NCBI GenBank assembly: GCA_025345505.1
Contig: JANVCC010000062.1
Coordinates: 13,464,100-13,528,099 of the forward strand
Reading direction: 5' to 3'
DNA length: 64,000 nucleotides
Origin: Todiramphus chloris collaris
Lineage: Eukaryota > Chordata > Aves > Coraciiformes > Alcedinidae
The notes beneath the pieces are model-generated. The model saw only the letters and a list, made by a program, of their open reading frames with translations, had not been told where the DNA came from and ran no database searches. Made by a program: the position numbers and the translations under genes. Below are positions 39,201 through 48,341 of this stretch, one piece after another (the first letter of the stretch is position 1; every line of letters starts with the position of its first letter).

Positions 39201-41933
39201 GATGCAAATGATCAGGCTACACTAAGTGCCAGGCTAAAGAAAGTAATCCTTCAGCTGCACTCCTTAGCATGTGTGAAGAGGCCAAACACACATTGGTCAA
39301 GACCAGAGAAAGATGCTGCAGTAATTGAGACACAGGAACTTCAACTCGTTTCAGTCATGCTGGCCAACAGAGAGGCCGTATCTAAAAAATGCTATTTAGA
39401 CACAATCTGCTTATTTAGTTTGTTAAAATAAAGAGCCCGAGAGGTCCAAAGAAAGAAGCAATTCCCATTGTGACTTAAGCTACAAGCTGGATGGCCTCTT
39501 TACCCAGAGTGATCAAGAAACAAGGTAATACAAAAACTAAGTGGAATAGCAAGATTAGAAGCTCTGCTTTAGCCATTTGGAACCCGGCTGGACAGTTTTG
39601 TTTATGAGAAGAATGAAAAAGTCTGGCCAAAATTTGTAATTTAGACAGAAGCACTCAGGCATGAAGTTAAAAGGTGGATCAGTAAAACACAATCATACAC
39701 AGCAGGTTTTTTGTATGTCAAAATTAAATGAACTAAAGATAATACACAGAGGAAGAATGGAAGGACACTGGAAAGTTCTCCCAGCAAACTGAAGAGTTAA
39801 AAAAAGAGAATGAATATAAGCAGCAACGGAAGGTAACCCTTCAAGAAAGTATGAGGATGAAAATGAAGATGGTGGTGACACCCAGTCACAGGAAACTTTG
39901 GTTACAGAAGTATCAACGGAACACGAGAGACAGAAATGCAAGCTGAGGTGGTTACGATAGCCAGAGAGAAGAGGAACTTCAGTGAGTATGACCAGTACAC
40001 ATCAACAGAGCGTGTAACTACTCAGAAGGCAGACAAGTGAATAGTTCAACTAAGAGACGAGGAAAAGATGCATTTGGGTTTTGTGTTGTTTTGGGATTTT
40101 TCTTTTTAAAGAGATGCAAGTTAACAATTCTATATTCCAGATGGAAAACACAAAGTATAGTAAGAGATATGGGAAACAAAGGAGATCAGCAGAGCTGAAG
40201 TGAGGTACCTGAGAGAGTAGGAATGCTACGAAATGAGGACAGATACAGAACAAATGCTCACACATACTCCTGCTTTGACTCTCCTAGGAATTAGGTAAAT
40301 AGTATATACTCTAAAGCACATACAAACACAAGCATGAACACCATTATTTACTATTCTTCTTTCAAAAGGAGGAAAAAAAAGGATTTTATAATGTTAACAC
40401 TGACAGCATTGGCCAAATATAAATTGATATCAAAATATTTTATGTCCATGGTTGTTTAAAAAAAGAAAAAACCTAAACACCACAGTGGCAATGCATAATA
40501 AATTGTAGACCCTGAAACAAATTTCTGTAATCTCATCAGTCAAATCCTTTATACATTGCAAGAGTAATTATATACCATAGAAAGAATATTTTATGACCTT
40601 CATTAAAATAGGCATTATAATAAAACAACATCCGGATTTTGGTAGCTTCACTACAGACTATTAAAGTTTAAGAAAGTTTGTTTTGTTTTTTAACAAGCAT
40701 TAAAAACTCTTCCCACTCACACATCCCTCCAGTCCAGGAAGTACGGAGGTCTTCCTCCAGGCTTATGAAAATGAGTTACTACTACACAAGTGCCAATTAA
40801 GTTCAAAAGCAGTCACTTTAAAAGGCATCAAGTAAAAAGCTACGATGCATACTGAAAGTCAAAGAAATAAAGTAACATTTTGAAATGCTCATAAACAAAA
40901 ATACTTACTGCTTCAAATTTCTCCCTATTTTTCCGAAGATAGTCTACACAAGCCATCCTAACATCAATGTGCCGAGCCTGAGAGTGTAACACCTATAAAG
41001 GGAGAAAGAGAACAAAGTGAGACTGGTTCTTAGGAGTTTTGATCTAGGGGTCACAAATTATTAATGACTGTTTTCCAAATATAGGCTTTAAAATACTGTG
41101 GTTTTGTTTTTAAGACTATTTAAAATGCATATGCATTCAGTAAGAACATTTTTAAGCAGGTGAAACCCCAATTACTTGATCAAAAATTAAGTAACTGCTT
41201 ACTAAAGTCAAACAGTTGATTTTATGAGGATTTACTGGTCTAAATGAAGAATATGTCATCATTCTTTAAACAACTCTTTAGTAAAGGACTTCAACTGATT
41301 GAAGAAGTTACCACAGAAGTGGATGATGAAATCAACAACCAGCATGCATTCATTCAAGTGCAATCTATCCAAGTTTAAGAGAGTGCAAGTTTACTTCTTC
41401 TCGACTTCAGGAGGTGTAGTCTGTTGCCCAAATACTGATTTGGAAGCCAGGAATTCAGATCCCAATATGACACCTGCATTCTACCTCCTGTTCAAACCCC
41501 TACTGGAAAAATATTTCTTTCACTACAGGATCAGAGTTATCTCTAACCTGACTTTGTCTGCATCCTCACTACAACAAGGGAAGTTCCAGTCACTTTAAGT
41601 TGTAGCCTTTTGCAATTCTCACACACTACTCTCACTTTAAAACACTTAAAAATTCAGATCAGTTTTTCCTGCATAAAGAAATAAAACTGGGTAAGCACAT
41701 ACTAACTCTCAGTTAGACTTTCCCTTCAATAGAATAAGAATGGGATGTTAAAATTTTAATTAATAGTTGAAAAAAAGTTCTATGTACACTGGAGCATAAG
41801 AGAAACCTTCTATATATTAACTAAAAACATCTGAATATCATTGATTATTCCCTTGAAATTAGAAAAAATGAAAAACACATTGCAGATCAATACAGACCAA
41901 TAGTGTTTGCTTGTCTGAACTTATACAATGAGG

Positions 41934-41974
<41 letters not shown>

Positions 41975-42682
41975 AACGTAAACTGTGTATAATTAGCACA
42001 GGAATCTGGGCTCCCACAATCAGAAGCACCAGAGCTCCCACTGCTGTTTGTTTGTATTTAAGACAAGATGACGCTGTCACTTTTTTCCTTTAACAGTAAC
42101 ACCGAAATGGGGGGAGGGGAATTCAACAGGAAGAACTGAAATAAATTACTCACTTTCTCTACTTTTACAGTAAACTAATTAACAAAACTAAGAACACAGC
42201 TTTTCAGCTCTTTCCACTAAATTCCGTTTCCTAAACGGTCTCATACAAAGCAGCTGTACCCAAATGTTGAAATCTTACACTGAAAAGAAGCTCTGAGGAG
42301 GCAGTGGAAGGTCAAAACAGGTAATAACTCCTTGATGACAGAAGGCTGTGCACACAGAACTTTCCCCTCTCAGCCCGCATGACAGAAGTTATTTTTCCCC
42401 CCTGGGACACGACTGTGCAGCCCTTGTCTGCACTGTAACAGTCATTATCACCCACCACCGAGATCCACTTCCCATGCTTTCACGCAAAGCAGCTTTGTTT
42501 ATGTAAGCAGTTACCTGCTCAGCCACAGCCCTGAAAAGACACGATCCGTCCTTGGCAACTTTCTTTCTGTACAAGCCCTGAGATCGCAAGTAGCAGTCCA
42601 TAGAGGCGTCCCCAGGGCCGTCCATGCTGCCGCCTTGATGCCCCTGCTCCGCGCCTCCCTCGGCTTTGCCCGCCGCCTCCAT
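14049..42682 (-). CDS. OTUD4: OTUD4, OTU deubiquitinase 4, complete: 21 coding exons
   Basis: OTUD4 is a cytoplasmic OTU cysteine protease that removes ubiquitin chains (K63 when phosphorylated, K48 reported) in MyD88 signalling and DNA-alkylation repair, and it binds RNA. Minus-strand exons in order are 42682-42515, 40992-40909, 38652-38602, 36625-36579, 33936-33864, 33606-33525, 32731-32587, 30639-30582, 30216-30099, 29868-29804, 27285-27185, 25866-25742, 25620-25440, 24244-24079, 22757-22637, 20547-20492, 19940-19857, 19217-19079, 18205-17936, 17225-17185 and 15293-14049. They total 3420 nt (1139 aa plus stop; human is 1114). All junctions are GT-AG and phases close. The OTU domain spans about residues 36-160, with Asp45, Cys48 (DGSCLFRAV) and His151 (GNHYDIVYP). 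A CK2-type acidic Ser site (209/211) follows, then a Tudor-like segment (about 285-331), a Pro/Ser-rich middle and an Arg/Gly-rich tail. Start chosen by homology and a good Kozak context (AAACATGG). Introns are AT-rich; notable contents are listed separately. Confidence 0.97.
17185..17225 (-). CDS. OTUD4: OTUD4 exon 20, residues 713-725
   Basis: A 41-nt microexon reading [13 protein letters not shown], nearly identical to human, with TAG acceptor and GTAACT donor. Confidence 0.95.
17936..18205 (-). CDS. OTUD4: OTUD4 exon 19, residues 623-711
   Basis: Pro/Gln-rich segment with the conserved [13 protein letters not shown] and [11 protein letters not shown]. Phase 1 at both ends. Confidence 0.96.
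19079..19217 (-). CDS. OTUD4: OTUD4 exon 18, residues 576-621
   Basis: [20 protein letters not shown], then [14 protein letters not shown]. It aligns without gaps to the human exon after AEQ. The donor CAG|GTTTGA is weaker than its neighbours. Confidence 0.94.
19218..19856 (-). other. OTUD4: OTUD4 intron 17, open in the OTUD4 frame
   Basis: The reading frame of exon 17 stays open through its donor for about 118 codons, to a TAA at 19500-19502. Splice-like sites lie inside: acceptor before 19821, CAC|GTATGT donor at 19781, acceptor before 19707, CAG|GTACGT donor at 19447. No combination I tried keeps phase into exon 18. It could be a retained intron, a poison exon or chance. Confidence 0.4.
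19857..19940 (-). CDS. OTUD4: OTUD4 exon 17, residues 548-575
   Basis: [17 protein letters not shown]... ending SPILAEQ, matching human ...SPAEQ. Phase 0 at both ends, GTAAGA donor. Confidence 0.93.
20492..20547 (-). CDS. OTUD4: OTUD4 exon 16, residues 530-547
   Basis: [18 protein letters not shown], a small exon aligned to human SIHGHSQLDKRPEPSTLE. Weak conservation but correct phase and splice sites. Confidence 0.88.
22637..22757 (-). CDS. OTUD4: OTUD4 exon 15, residues 489-528
   Basis: Polar, lysine/glutamate-rich segment ([20 protein letters not shown]), phase 0 to phase 1. Homology to human is modest, and position and phase fit. Confidence 0.88.
24079..24244 (-). CDS. OTUD4: OTUD4 exon 14, residues 434-488
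   Basis: Highly conserved [20 protein letters not shown] and [15 protein letters not shown]. It has the character of a ubiquitin/protein-interaction helix. Confidence 0.96.
25440..25620 (-). CDS. OTUD4: OTUD4 exon 13, residues 374-432
   Basis: [20 protein letters not shown], then NPSQTVR, matching human RGPKNPSKPIKAPSALPPRL. Pro/Gln-rich and likely disordered. Confidence 0.95.
25742..25866 (-). CDS. OTUD4: OTUD4 exon 12, residues 332-372
   Basis: Contains [20 protein letters not shown], matching human SWNTVSGKKMKK. The part before it ([18 protein letters not shown]) is several residues longer than in human. Confidence 0.93.
27022..27044 (+). repeat. T23 homopolymer run
   Basis: An uninterrupted run in OTUD4 intron 11, 141 bp past the exon 11 donor. 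It is an A tract on the transcribed strand. Confidence 0.95.
27185..27285 (-). CDS. OTUD4: OTUD4 exon 11, residues 298-330 (Tudor-like)
   Basis: [17 protein letters not shown] ... [14 protein letters not shown], a Tudor-like beta-barrel segment. It has two residues more than human in the GPV-EEL loop. Confidence 0.96.
28104..28572 (-). mobile_element. Solo LTR, avian ERVL-like, 469 bp
   Basis: A fossil LTR with matching ends (TGTGGTGGGT at one end, reverse complement TGTAGTGGGT at the other) flanked by a perfect 5-bp target duplication CATAC (28099-28103 and 28573-28577). A CTATAAA box on the minus strand (about 28371) sets the orientation as minus, the same as OTUD4, in whose intron 10 it lies. 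No internal retroviral sequence is present, so it is a solo LTR. The ERVL assignment rests on the 5-bp duplication and resemblance to passerine LTRs. Confidence 0.85.
29715..29735 (+). repeat. G21 homopolymer run
   Basis: 21 uninterrupted G (C21 on the OTUD4 transcript), starting 69 bp inside intron 10 from the exon 10 donor. Confidence 0.95.
29804..29868 (-). CDS. OTUD4: OTUD4 exon 10, residues 277-297
   Basis: [21 protein letters not shown], matching human RDYSIAAGLQYEVGDKCQ. It leads into the Tudor-like segment. Confidence 0.96.
30099..30216 (-). CDS. OTUD4: OTUD4 exon 9, residues 237-275
   Basis: Contains [20 protein letters not shown] with WLQSK, close to human [20 protein letters not shown]. 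Phase 0 to phase 1. Confidence 0.96.
30582..30639 (-). CDS. OTUD4: OTUD4 exon 8, residues 218-236
   Basis: [19 protein letters not shown], matching human SKTAAAAADVNGFKPLSGN. Confidence 0.94.
32587..32731 (-). CDS. OTUD4: OTUD4 exon 7, residues 170-216 (phospho-switch)
   Basis: [18 protein letters not shown], then the acidic [10 protein letters not shown]. Ser209/Ser211 align with human Ser202/Ser204, the CK2 sites reported to switch OTUD4 to K63 activity, so the switch looks conserved in this bird. Confidence 0.96.
33525..33606 (-). CDS. OTUD4: OTUD4 exon 6, residues 142-168 (catalytic His)
   Basis: [19 protein letters not shown] with catalytic His151. The GTAAGT donor after GCCAGT (not the GT two bases upstream) keeps phase with exon 7. 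Confidence 0.96.
33864..33936 (-). CDS. OTUD4: OTUD4 exon 5, residues 118-141
   Basis: [23 protein letters not shown] core. TTTCTCAG acceptor. Confidence 0.96.
36579..36625 (-). CDS. OTUD4: OTUD4 exon 4, residues 102-116
   Basis: [15 protein letters not shown], identical to human. A short exon with a T-rich acceptor, easily missed because no long open frame covers it. Confidence 0.96.
38602..38652 (-). CDS. OTUD4: OTUD4 exon 3, residues 85-101
   Basis: [17 protein letters not shown], a 51-nt exon, phase 0 at both ends. Confidence 0.96.
40909..40992 (-). CDS. OTUD4: OTUD4 exon 2, residues 57-84
   Basis: [20 protein letters not shown] ... EKFEA, OTU core helix after the catalytic Cys. Confidence 0.97.
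41939..41969 (+). repeat. A31 homopolymer run
   Basis: 31 uninterrupted A in OTUD4 intron 1. It could be a retroposon tail, but no flanking duplication or known parent was seen. Confidence 0.95.
42515..42682 (-). CDS. OTUD4: OTUD4 exon 1, residues 1-56 (catalytic Cys)
   Basis: [18 protein letters not shown] start, then [20 protein letters not shown] with Asp45 and Cys48. ATG in AAACATGG (A at -3, G at +4). The GTAACT donor follows Gln56. Confidence 0.97.
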
Positions 42683-43280
42683 GTTTAGCGCTTCAGGCCG
42701 GGGAGAGCCGCTGCACCCCTCCTAGCCCCACATGGCCAGGCAAGGCGGCCGAGCGGCTCTAGGCCCGGCTGAAGGACACGGCGGCAGGCGGGGGAGGCGA
42801 GCGCTGGCCCCCCGGCACTCGAGGTAGCGGCAGCGGCACCAGCAGCAGGAAAAGCAGCCGGGCTCACGTTATCAACTTGCATGTGGGAATCGCGGAGAGA
42901 AAACGCAAAGTTTTACTCCGCAGCCTGGACTTCCAGCTCCATAAAAACCGCCGCTTCTAGGCTTCTCCGGAAGGCCGGGCGGCAGCTCCTGGACGCGGCT
43001 CCGGCGGGGTCCCGATCCCGCTTCTCCCTCGGCGCGGCGGTTCCCGCAGCCCGGGCGCGCAGCCGGCCTGCCGGGCGGAAAACAAAAGAGAAAGGACATG
43101 TGCTGCTGCTGCTGCCGCCGCCGCCGGGGAGGGGAGGGGAAAGAGAAGCGTAACCTGGCGTTTATTTTCACTTTCAGCCCGGGCGCTTCTGGGAGCGGTA
43201 GTCCCGGAGGAGGAGGAAGCAGCAGGGGCCGGGCCGGGGAGACACCCGGCCCTTGCTGTCAGCCCTGCACTCAGCCGGGC
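42590..43280 (-). promoter_or_regulatory. OTUD4: CpG-island promoter and 5' UTR of OTUD4
   Basis: A GC- and CpG-rich block in otherwise AT-rich DNA, covering exon 1 and about 600 bp upstream, with no TATA box. It includes a (CTG)n/(CCG)n stretch at about 43101-43127. The start site itself cannot be placed. Confidence 0.8.
42685..42882 (-). other. Possible upstream ORF of OTUD4 (65 codons)
   Basis: An ATG at 42880-42882 opens a 65-codon frame whose TAA (42685-42687) sits two bases before the OTUD4 ATG. Its start context is weak (C at -3, C at +4). Whether it is in the mRNA depends on the unknown start site. Confidence 0.3.
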
Positions 43281-43289
43281 TCACTTCAT

Positions 43290-45394
43290 CCCGTCATAGC
43301 TTTTTAGTTTTGTAACTAACACCGGGATCTCTGACACCTCATCCACAGAGACGTGGGGGTTGTGATTTGGGGTTTTGTTTTGCTGTTATCCCCCCCAACA
43401 GAGTAGATTGCAAGGTAACTTTTGAAATCCATCCACTTTCAGGGAAGAAGATCCAAGTAAAGCTGGGTTAGCAAAAGGAGGTTTAATGAAAAAGGGAAAA
43501 AAACCCCACCCCATAGCCATTATTGAACATTTAATATACTACCTTTTTTTCTTTTTCAATACCACTGTAATGGAAAGAAGCACTAAACTTTTTTATTACA
43601 ATTGTACAACTACATTTTGCTTGTCACTGTAAACAGGAGTTAAAGATTTTGGGGCAAAAATGTGACAAGAAAAGAAGCTTTCCAAACTTACAAGGCCTTT
43701 TTTTACTGTGGTTGTATCACTTACCTAGGGGGGGAGAGCTATAAAGATCTCAATAGCCGTAGCAATAAATAAAATGCTACCAGTTAGTTCTTAGCTTACA
43801 TGAACAAATGTAGATGCTTGAAAGAAAGGTGAAGACAGAAGAAATGAAACCCCTGGTTTTTACTTTGAGCCAAGCAGGGAGGGTGGTGACTTGGGCTGAG
43901 ATCTGAATGTAATAACTACTGATGGAACAAGTTACAAGCCAGGCTGAGTCTAGTGCTCTAGCAGCTCTGTACAAGTGACATCAAACCCGTTTCTGACAGC
44001 AGCCCAGGTTTGCAGAAAAGAGCTGGTCTACTGGAAACAGAAGCAAATTCCTGAGGATCTCTGTAGACAAGGATAATAGAAACCAAAAGGAAAGCCCTAA
44101 TGGCATCTGAACCTCCAAGACACAGAGAGGTGTGTGGAGATGTCTGAGAGAAGGAGCATGAGGTAAAAATACTAGTGAGGGGCTGCAGAGAAAGCTCAAA
44201 CTTCTCCCCAGAAGACGGGAAAGGTCATCTCACAAGACTGAACTATAAACAGTTGCTGCCACTGACTCACCTCCCATAATCACGTCACAAACTCACACTA
44301 GCAAACTCAGTCGAGCCATCTGAGAGGTGCTGCTTCTGTAGATAAAAGGGTTTTCGCAAGATGCTTTTGAGACCTATGAAACTAGTGTTCAGTTACAGAG
44401 TTTCTTAAGGAATATTCCATTTTTTCCTCACTCTATTTTGTCATGGTTAGAGACAGAACTATTCTCTAACCTTTGTTAAATTTGTCTTCCTTTACCTTTG
44501 AGTCTTTTTCATTGTGATTCTAAAGGCTGTTTAAGGGAAGGGCAAATGCCTTCCATTGTCTCTCTGACTCAGGAACTCTTATACACACTGGAGACCACCC
44601 AGTATGTGACAGAACATCAGTGTAGTTTTGATAAAGGAATACACTGAGAAAGTTAAAGCATTAAAGTCATATAGCTGTCCTTTTCCTAAAAGCCTGCTCT
44701 TTTTGCATCCAGCTCTTGAAGTCGATCAAACAAGGGTGACCCACAGGTGGTCTTTTTTCCCCCCCAAGAAAAAAAACAAACAAACAAGCAAGCAATCTAT
44801 TTCTAAAAAGGTGAACTTCTTGCTGAAGAAATCTAGCCTGTACATATACAGTTTCAAAGGCATAAGGAGAAATGCCTCCACCAAAAGACACTGAAAATAC
44901 CTCAATGTTAAAATAAATGCTCCATCAAGATAAGAATGTCCAAATTATAACTCATGAGTTATTACAGATGTTCTAATTAGTAAGTAGCTGTATTAACACT
45001 TTCAACCAGCACTTCCACCACAAGCAGCAGCTCCAGCCACTAGTTCCTCCTCTGCATCAACCTCTATTGCCCACACAAGCTCTTCTGCTGCCTATACACT
45101 GAATCAGCTCAGGAAGCTGACTCAGGCTAATTAAAAAACCCCCAAAAAACAACAAAAATCAAAAGAAAAAAAAACAAACCCCAAACCAAAAAAAAAAAAA
45201 TAAAAATCACCAAACCAAAAGCACTTCTCTTTTTAAATCAATATTAGCTTGTGATTAAGTTCACGGCTTAGCCTGTGCCAACACCTGGGCCCGCAAAAAG
45301 AAGGGAGATGCCTATCCTCTTCCAACTGCAACCTTGGAGAGAGAAGACCAGTTTTTGCCCAGCTTCATGCCGCCCTTTCCCGCCTCACCAGAAG
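43290..45394. other. Intergenic stretch between two CpG islands
   Basis: AT-rich with short A-rich tracts (about 45131-45200). No gene, RNA or named repeat recognised. Confidence 0.55.
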
Positions 45395-46330
45395 CCTCCT
45401 CTGAGCCCTCACGTCTGGCATGGGCGACTGGGCGCAGGCCGGGGCCAGGCACCCAGGCAGAGGCGGCCCCTCGGCCTGCAGCCCGGCGGCTTCCCGGAGC
45501 AGGAGCCGTCCCACGAGGGCCCTGCCTGCTCGGTCGCCCGCGTTACGCGGGCAGATGGGCCGCCCCTGGAGCTGTGAGGCCGGGCCCGCCGCCCGGAGGG
45601 ACCGCGGCGCGTCGGGGCCCGCACCCTCCGCCCCCCACCCGCTGACTGGCACCGCTTACCGGCAGAGGAGCGGGTGGCCTCCTCCTCCTCCTCTTCTCTC
45701 CTCTCCTCCCTCTGGGCAACGGCGGCGGCGGCACCGCCCCCTCCCCTCCTCTCCGCGTCTCAGAGCGGCCCAAGCACTTCAATCTCCCGCGGCGGCCTCT
45801 CTGTTCGCGTCGCTCCCCGATGATGCGGCCTCTGCCAGCCCCGTTCCCGGTCTCGCTCTCTTGCCTCACCGTCTCTCATCACTTCTGGCCGCACCGCTCC
45901 CCCCTCCGCCCGCTCTTGGTTTGTCCCACCGGCCACACCTGTGCGGGCTGCTGCGGCTCGTACCATTTGCCGCGGAGGGGAGGAAAAGAGACGGCCAGGA
46001 AAAGTGCCCAGGTGCGGGAGGAGGGAACGGAGTTTAGTGCGGGGCTGTTTCCTCTTGGGCTTCGTCGCTGGACGGTCTGAAGGAGCCGGATGGTGCCGAG
46101 GCTGGCAGCAACCGCCTCACGTCCCCACCCGCTGCGGCAGGCAGTGGTAGTGCCGAGGACTGTCTCTCTTCCCGCCCTGCCCGGCACATGCCGGCGCTCG
46201 GGACCGCCGCCGTGAGAGACGAGAAGGGAGATCTCTGCCTGCCCTCGGTCGCTGCCGAGGGACAGCGCTCGCTGCAGCGCTGTAGCCTGGCCGTACGGGC
46301 TCCTAGCTGGGGCGTGCCACGGAGAACCTA
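45395..46330. promoter_or_regulatory. Second CpG island, owner unknown
   Basis: Strongly GC- and CpG-rich block about 2.7 kb upstream of the OTUD4 start. Many overlapping open frames in both strands are the usual by-product of high GC and show no protein family. A minus-strand donor CTGCCG|GTAAGC (GT at 45659-45658) suggests a non-coding first exon reading toward OTUD4. A plus-strand CCCAG|GTGCGG (46011/46012) is also possible. It could be an alternative OTUD4 promoter, a lncRNA promoter, or a 5' non-coding promoter of SMAD1. Confidence 0.65.
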
Positions 46331-47530
46331 CTTCAGAGTAGTTTTGTGGGTTGTTGGTTTTTTTTTCTGACAGTGCTTTGCTTTGTTTTGCTTTGCTTTA
46401 AAAGCAGCCGACAGCCCGGAACGGCAGGTGTGGGGCAGGAGAGGGGGGACCCGCGGAGCCATCGGCCTCACTGCCCGAGGGTTAAAAGCGCCCTCGATAT
46501 GTCTGTGCTGATACACAGACAGCGTCTGCTTTCATATCCTATTGCTTTTTCTCAGAAATGCTGTAATGGACATGAAGAAATACATAAAATGTCTCTAAAT
46601 CAGTAGTGAGAAGGTTGTGAGAAAAGTAAGCAATGTTAACGGTGGTAAAGCCTGATGATTAAGGGGACACAGTGGAAAAAACCCCAAAAGAAGTGCAGTC
46701 CAGTTACAAAAAAAAAGTATTTTTAGGTTGCCTATTTGCTTAGTAGTCCATTATGAGATTTTTTGTCTTTGTATGAAATGACTATTTTTGGTTGAAATAG
46801 ACCATGAAGTTATATAAACCATTTAGGCCTATCTAGCAAGGTGCAATTCAGTCTGCCTTTCCTCTGCGTGTTAAAATAGCAGTTAAAGACATGTGAACAG
46901 TACTTGTGCAGGCAACAGGCTAAAAAACAATCCACTGTAAGTCATTTATCCCTGTCTGTTCTTAGGCTTCCAAAGTTACAGCACACAGTTAGGCTGGTAG
47001 TGCCTCTGCGCGCTTGCCTTTGTGCTGGGAGCTGAAGCTCGCTGAGAAAACTGACCTGGCTGAGAGCCAGGCACTCCCCTACACTATTTTTCAGTGAGAT
47101 CAGGTCTTCGAACCCTTTTGTTGCGCATTTGTTGCACAAACGCCGTCACAAAAGAGGCAGGGAGAAAGTAGGAAGGAGAAAATAGATGAAGAGGAGATGA
47201 CAGGTTTTGGTTCTAGTACAGTGCTGGGCCAGGTCCTTATCAGACCTCAAGCTGAGAGACCAAGGATATTAAGAGCTGTCCCAGACCCCTCGTACCAAAA
47301 CTGAACAGCTTGTCCAACATTTTAATTTAATCCTTCCGTGGTAAAATTGGTCTCCATCAGATGTATGCATTCTGACAAGTCACAATTACTTGGTTTTGCA
47401 GTCTTTTGTGAATGTTTACAGTTTCTTAGACAGGTCGTGTTCATGCTCACATAACAACAGTTATGCCCCTCATGCAGAGGTTTTATATATATATATGTAT
47501 ATATATGGCATAAATAGTTCAGTGATCGAC
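46331..47530. other. Intergenic stretch with short AT microsatellite
   Basis: No gene recognised. A (TA)-rich run of about 22 bp lies near 47484-47505, just left of the first solo LTR of the inverted pair. Confidence 0.5.
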
Positions 47531-48341
47531 TGTCCTGGTTTGAGTGAAAACAGAACTAATTCTGTTCAGTAATTTTACTTTTCAGCTCAGTTCTTTTAAT
47601 TAACTGCACTTTCTGAAGTCAGCAGCCTGTTCTCACAGGCAGTGTCTGCCTCTAGCAGTGATAACACCTCATGTTTAGAGTTACTACCAAGGACTGGTGT
47701 GCAGACCAAGGCCACTGCTGGGTCCTGTGTACCACACTGAGGGGTGCAGAAAGGGAAAGGCTGCACCTGCAGGGAGGAGCGGACAGGACGGGTGACTCTA
47801 AACTGACCAGCGAGCTATTCCACCCCATATATGCCGTATTTGGTCTAGAGCTGAGGGACCCGAAGGGTCTCTGGGCTCTTCTCTCCCCTCCGCGACTGCT
47901 TTGCCAGCTTTTGCTTGGCTTGGCTCGGGTCTTCTTTCGGTTCCTTCCTTGGAGCACCCAAGGAGGACTCTCTCCGTTCTGCCTTCGATCCGGTCTGCGT
48001 GTTCCTGAACCCGATACCAGAATCCAGCTCCTCAACACAGCTCCCGGCTGCTGCGGGGCCCAGTCTGGGACTGCCCCGGTGCCTGCTCCACAGCATCAGT
48101 GGTGACGGTGATGGAATTACCATCAGGGGGGTTGGGTTCCATACTGGTTTTGTATATATTTGTATAGATTCCATTTTTATAATTATTAATTTCATTTTCA
48201 TTAAAGCTGTTCTAGTTTCCTTTTCTAATCGCTAAGTCTCTCTCCCTTATTTCCTTTCTCTTCCCCTCTGGGGAGGGAGGGGGGTTAACAGAGAGCATCT
48301 GTTAGAGTTTTAAGGGGCTGCCCTGACCCTAAACCCTGACA
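47531..48341 (+). mobile_element. Solo LTR, about 811 bp, plus orientation
   Basis: A fossil LTR starting TGTCCTGGTTTGAG and ending CCCTGACA. It has a T/A-rich core promoter region and ATTAAA at 48200-48205, which sets the plus orientation. Flanks read TCGAC and TTGAC, a 5-bp target duplication with one mismatch. There is no internal retroviral sequence. It is nearly the same as the LTR at 50313-51122 (about 95% by eye). Open frames inside are not genes. Confidence 0.88.

Noticed and set aside
41279-41969. Processed pseudogene ending in the A31 tract
   Set aside because: No parent gene similarity and no flanking target duplication found.
42872-43171. Open frames in both strands upstream of OTUD4 exon 1
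   Set aside because: CpG-island composition effect, with no family resemblance.
45420-46037. Open frame of 205 codons in the second CpG island
   Set aside because: High GC depletes stop codons in all frames. The peptide is Pro/Ala/Arg-rich with no domain, and competing frames are equally open.
47671-48105. Open frame of 144 codons on the plus strand
   Set aside because: Lies wholly inside the solo LTR at 47531-48341, and its counterpart recurs in the second LTR copy. It is LTR sequence and not a host gene.
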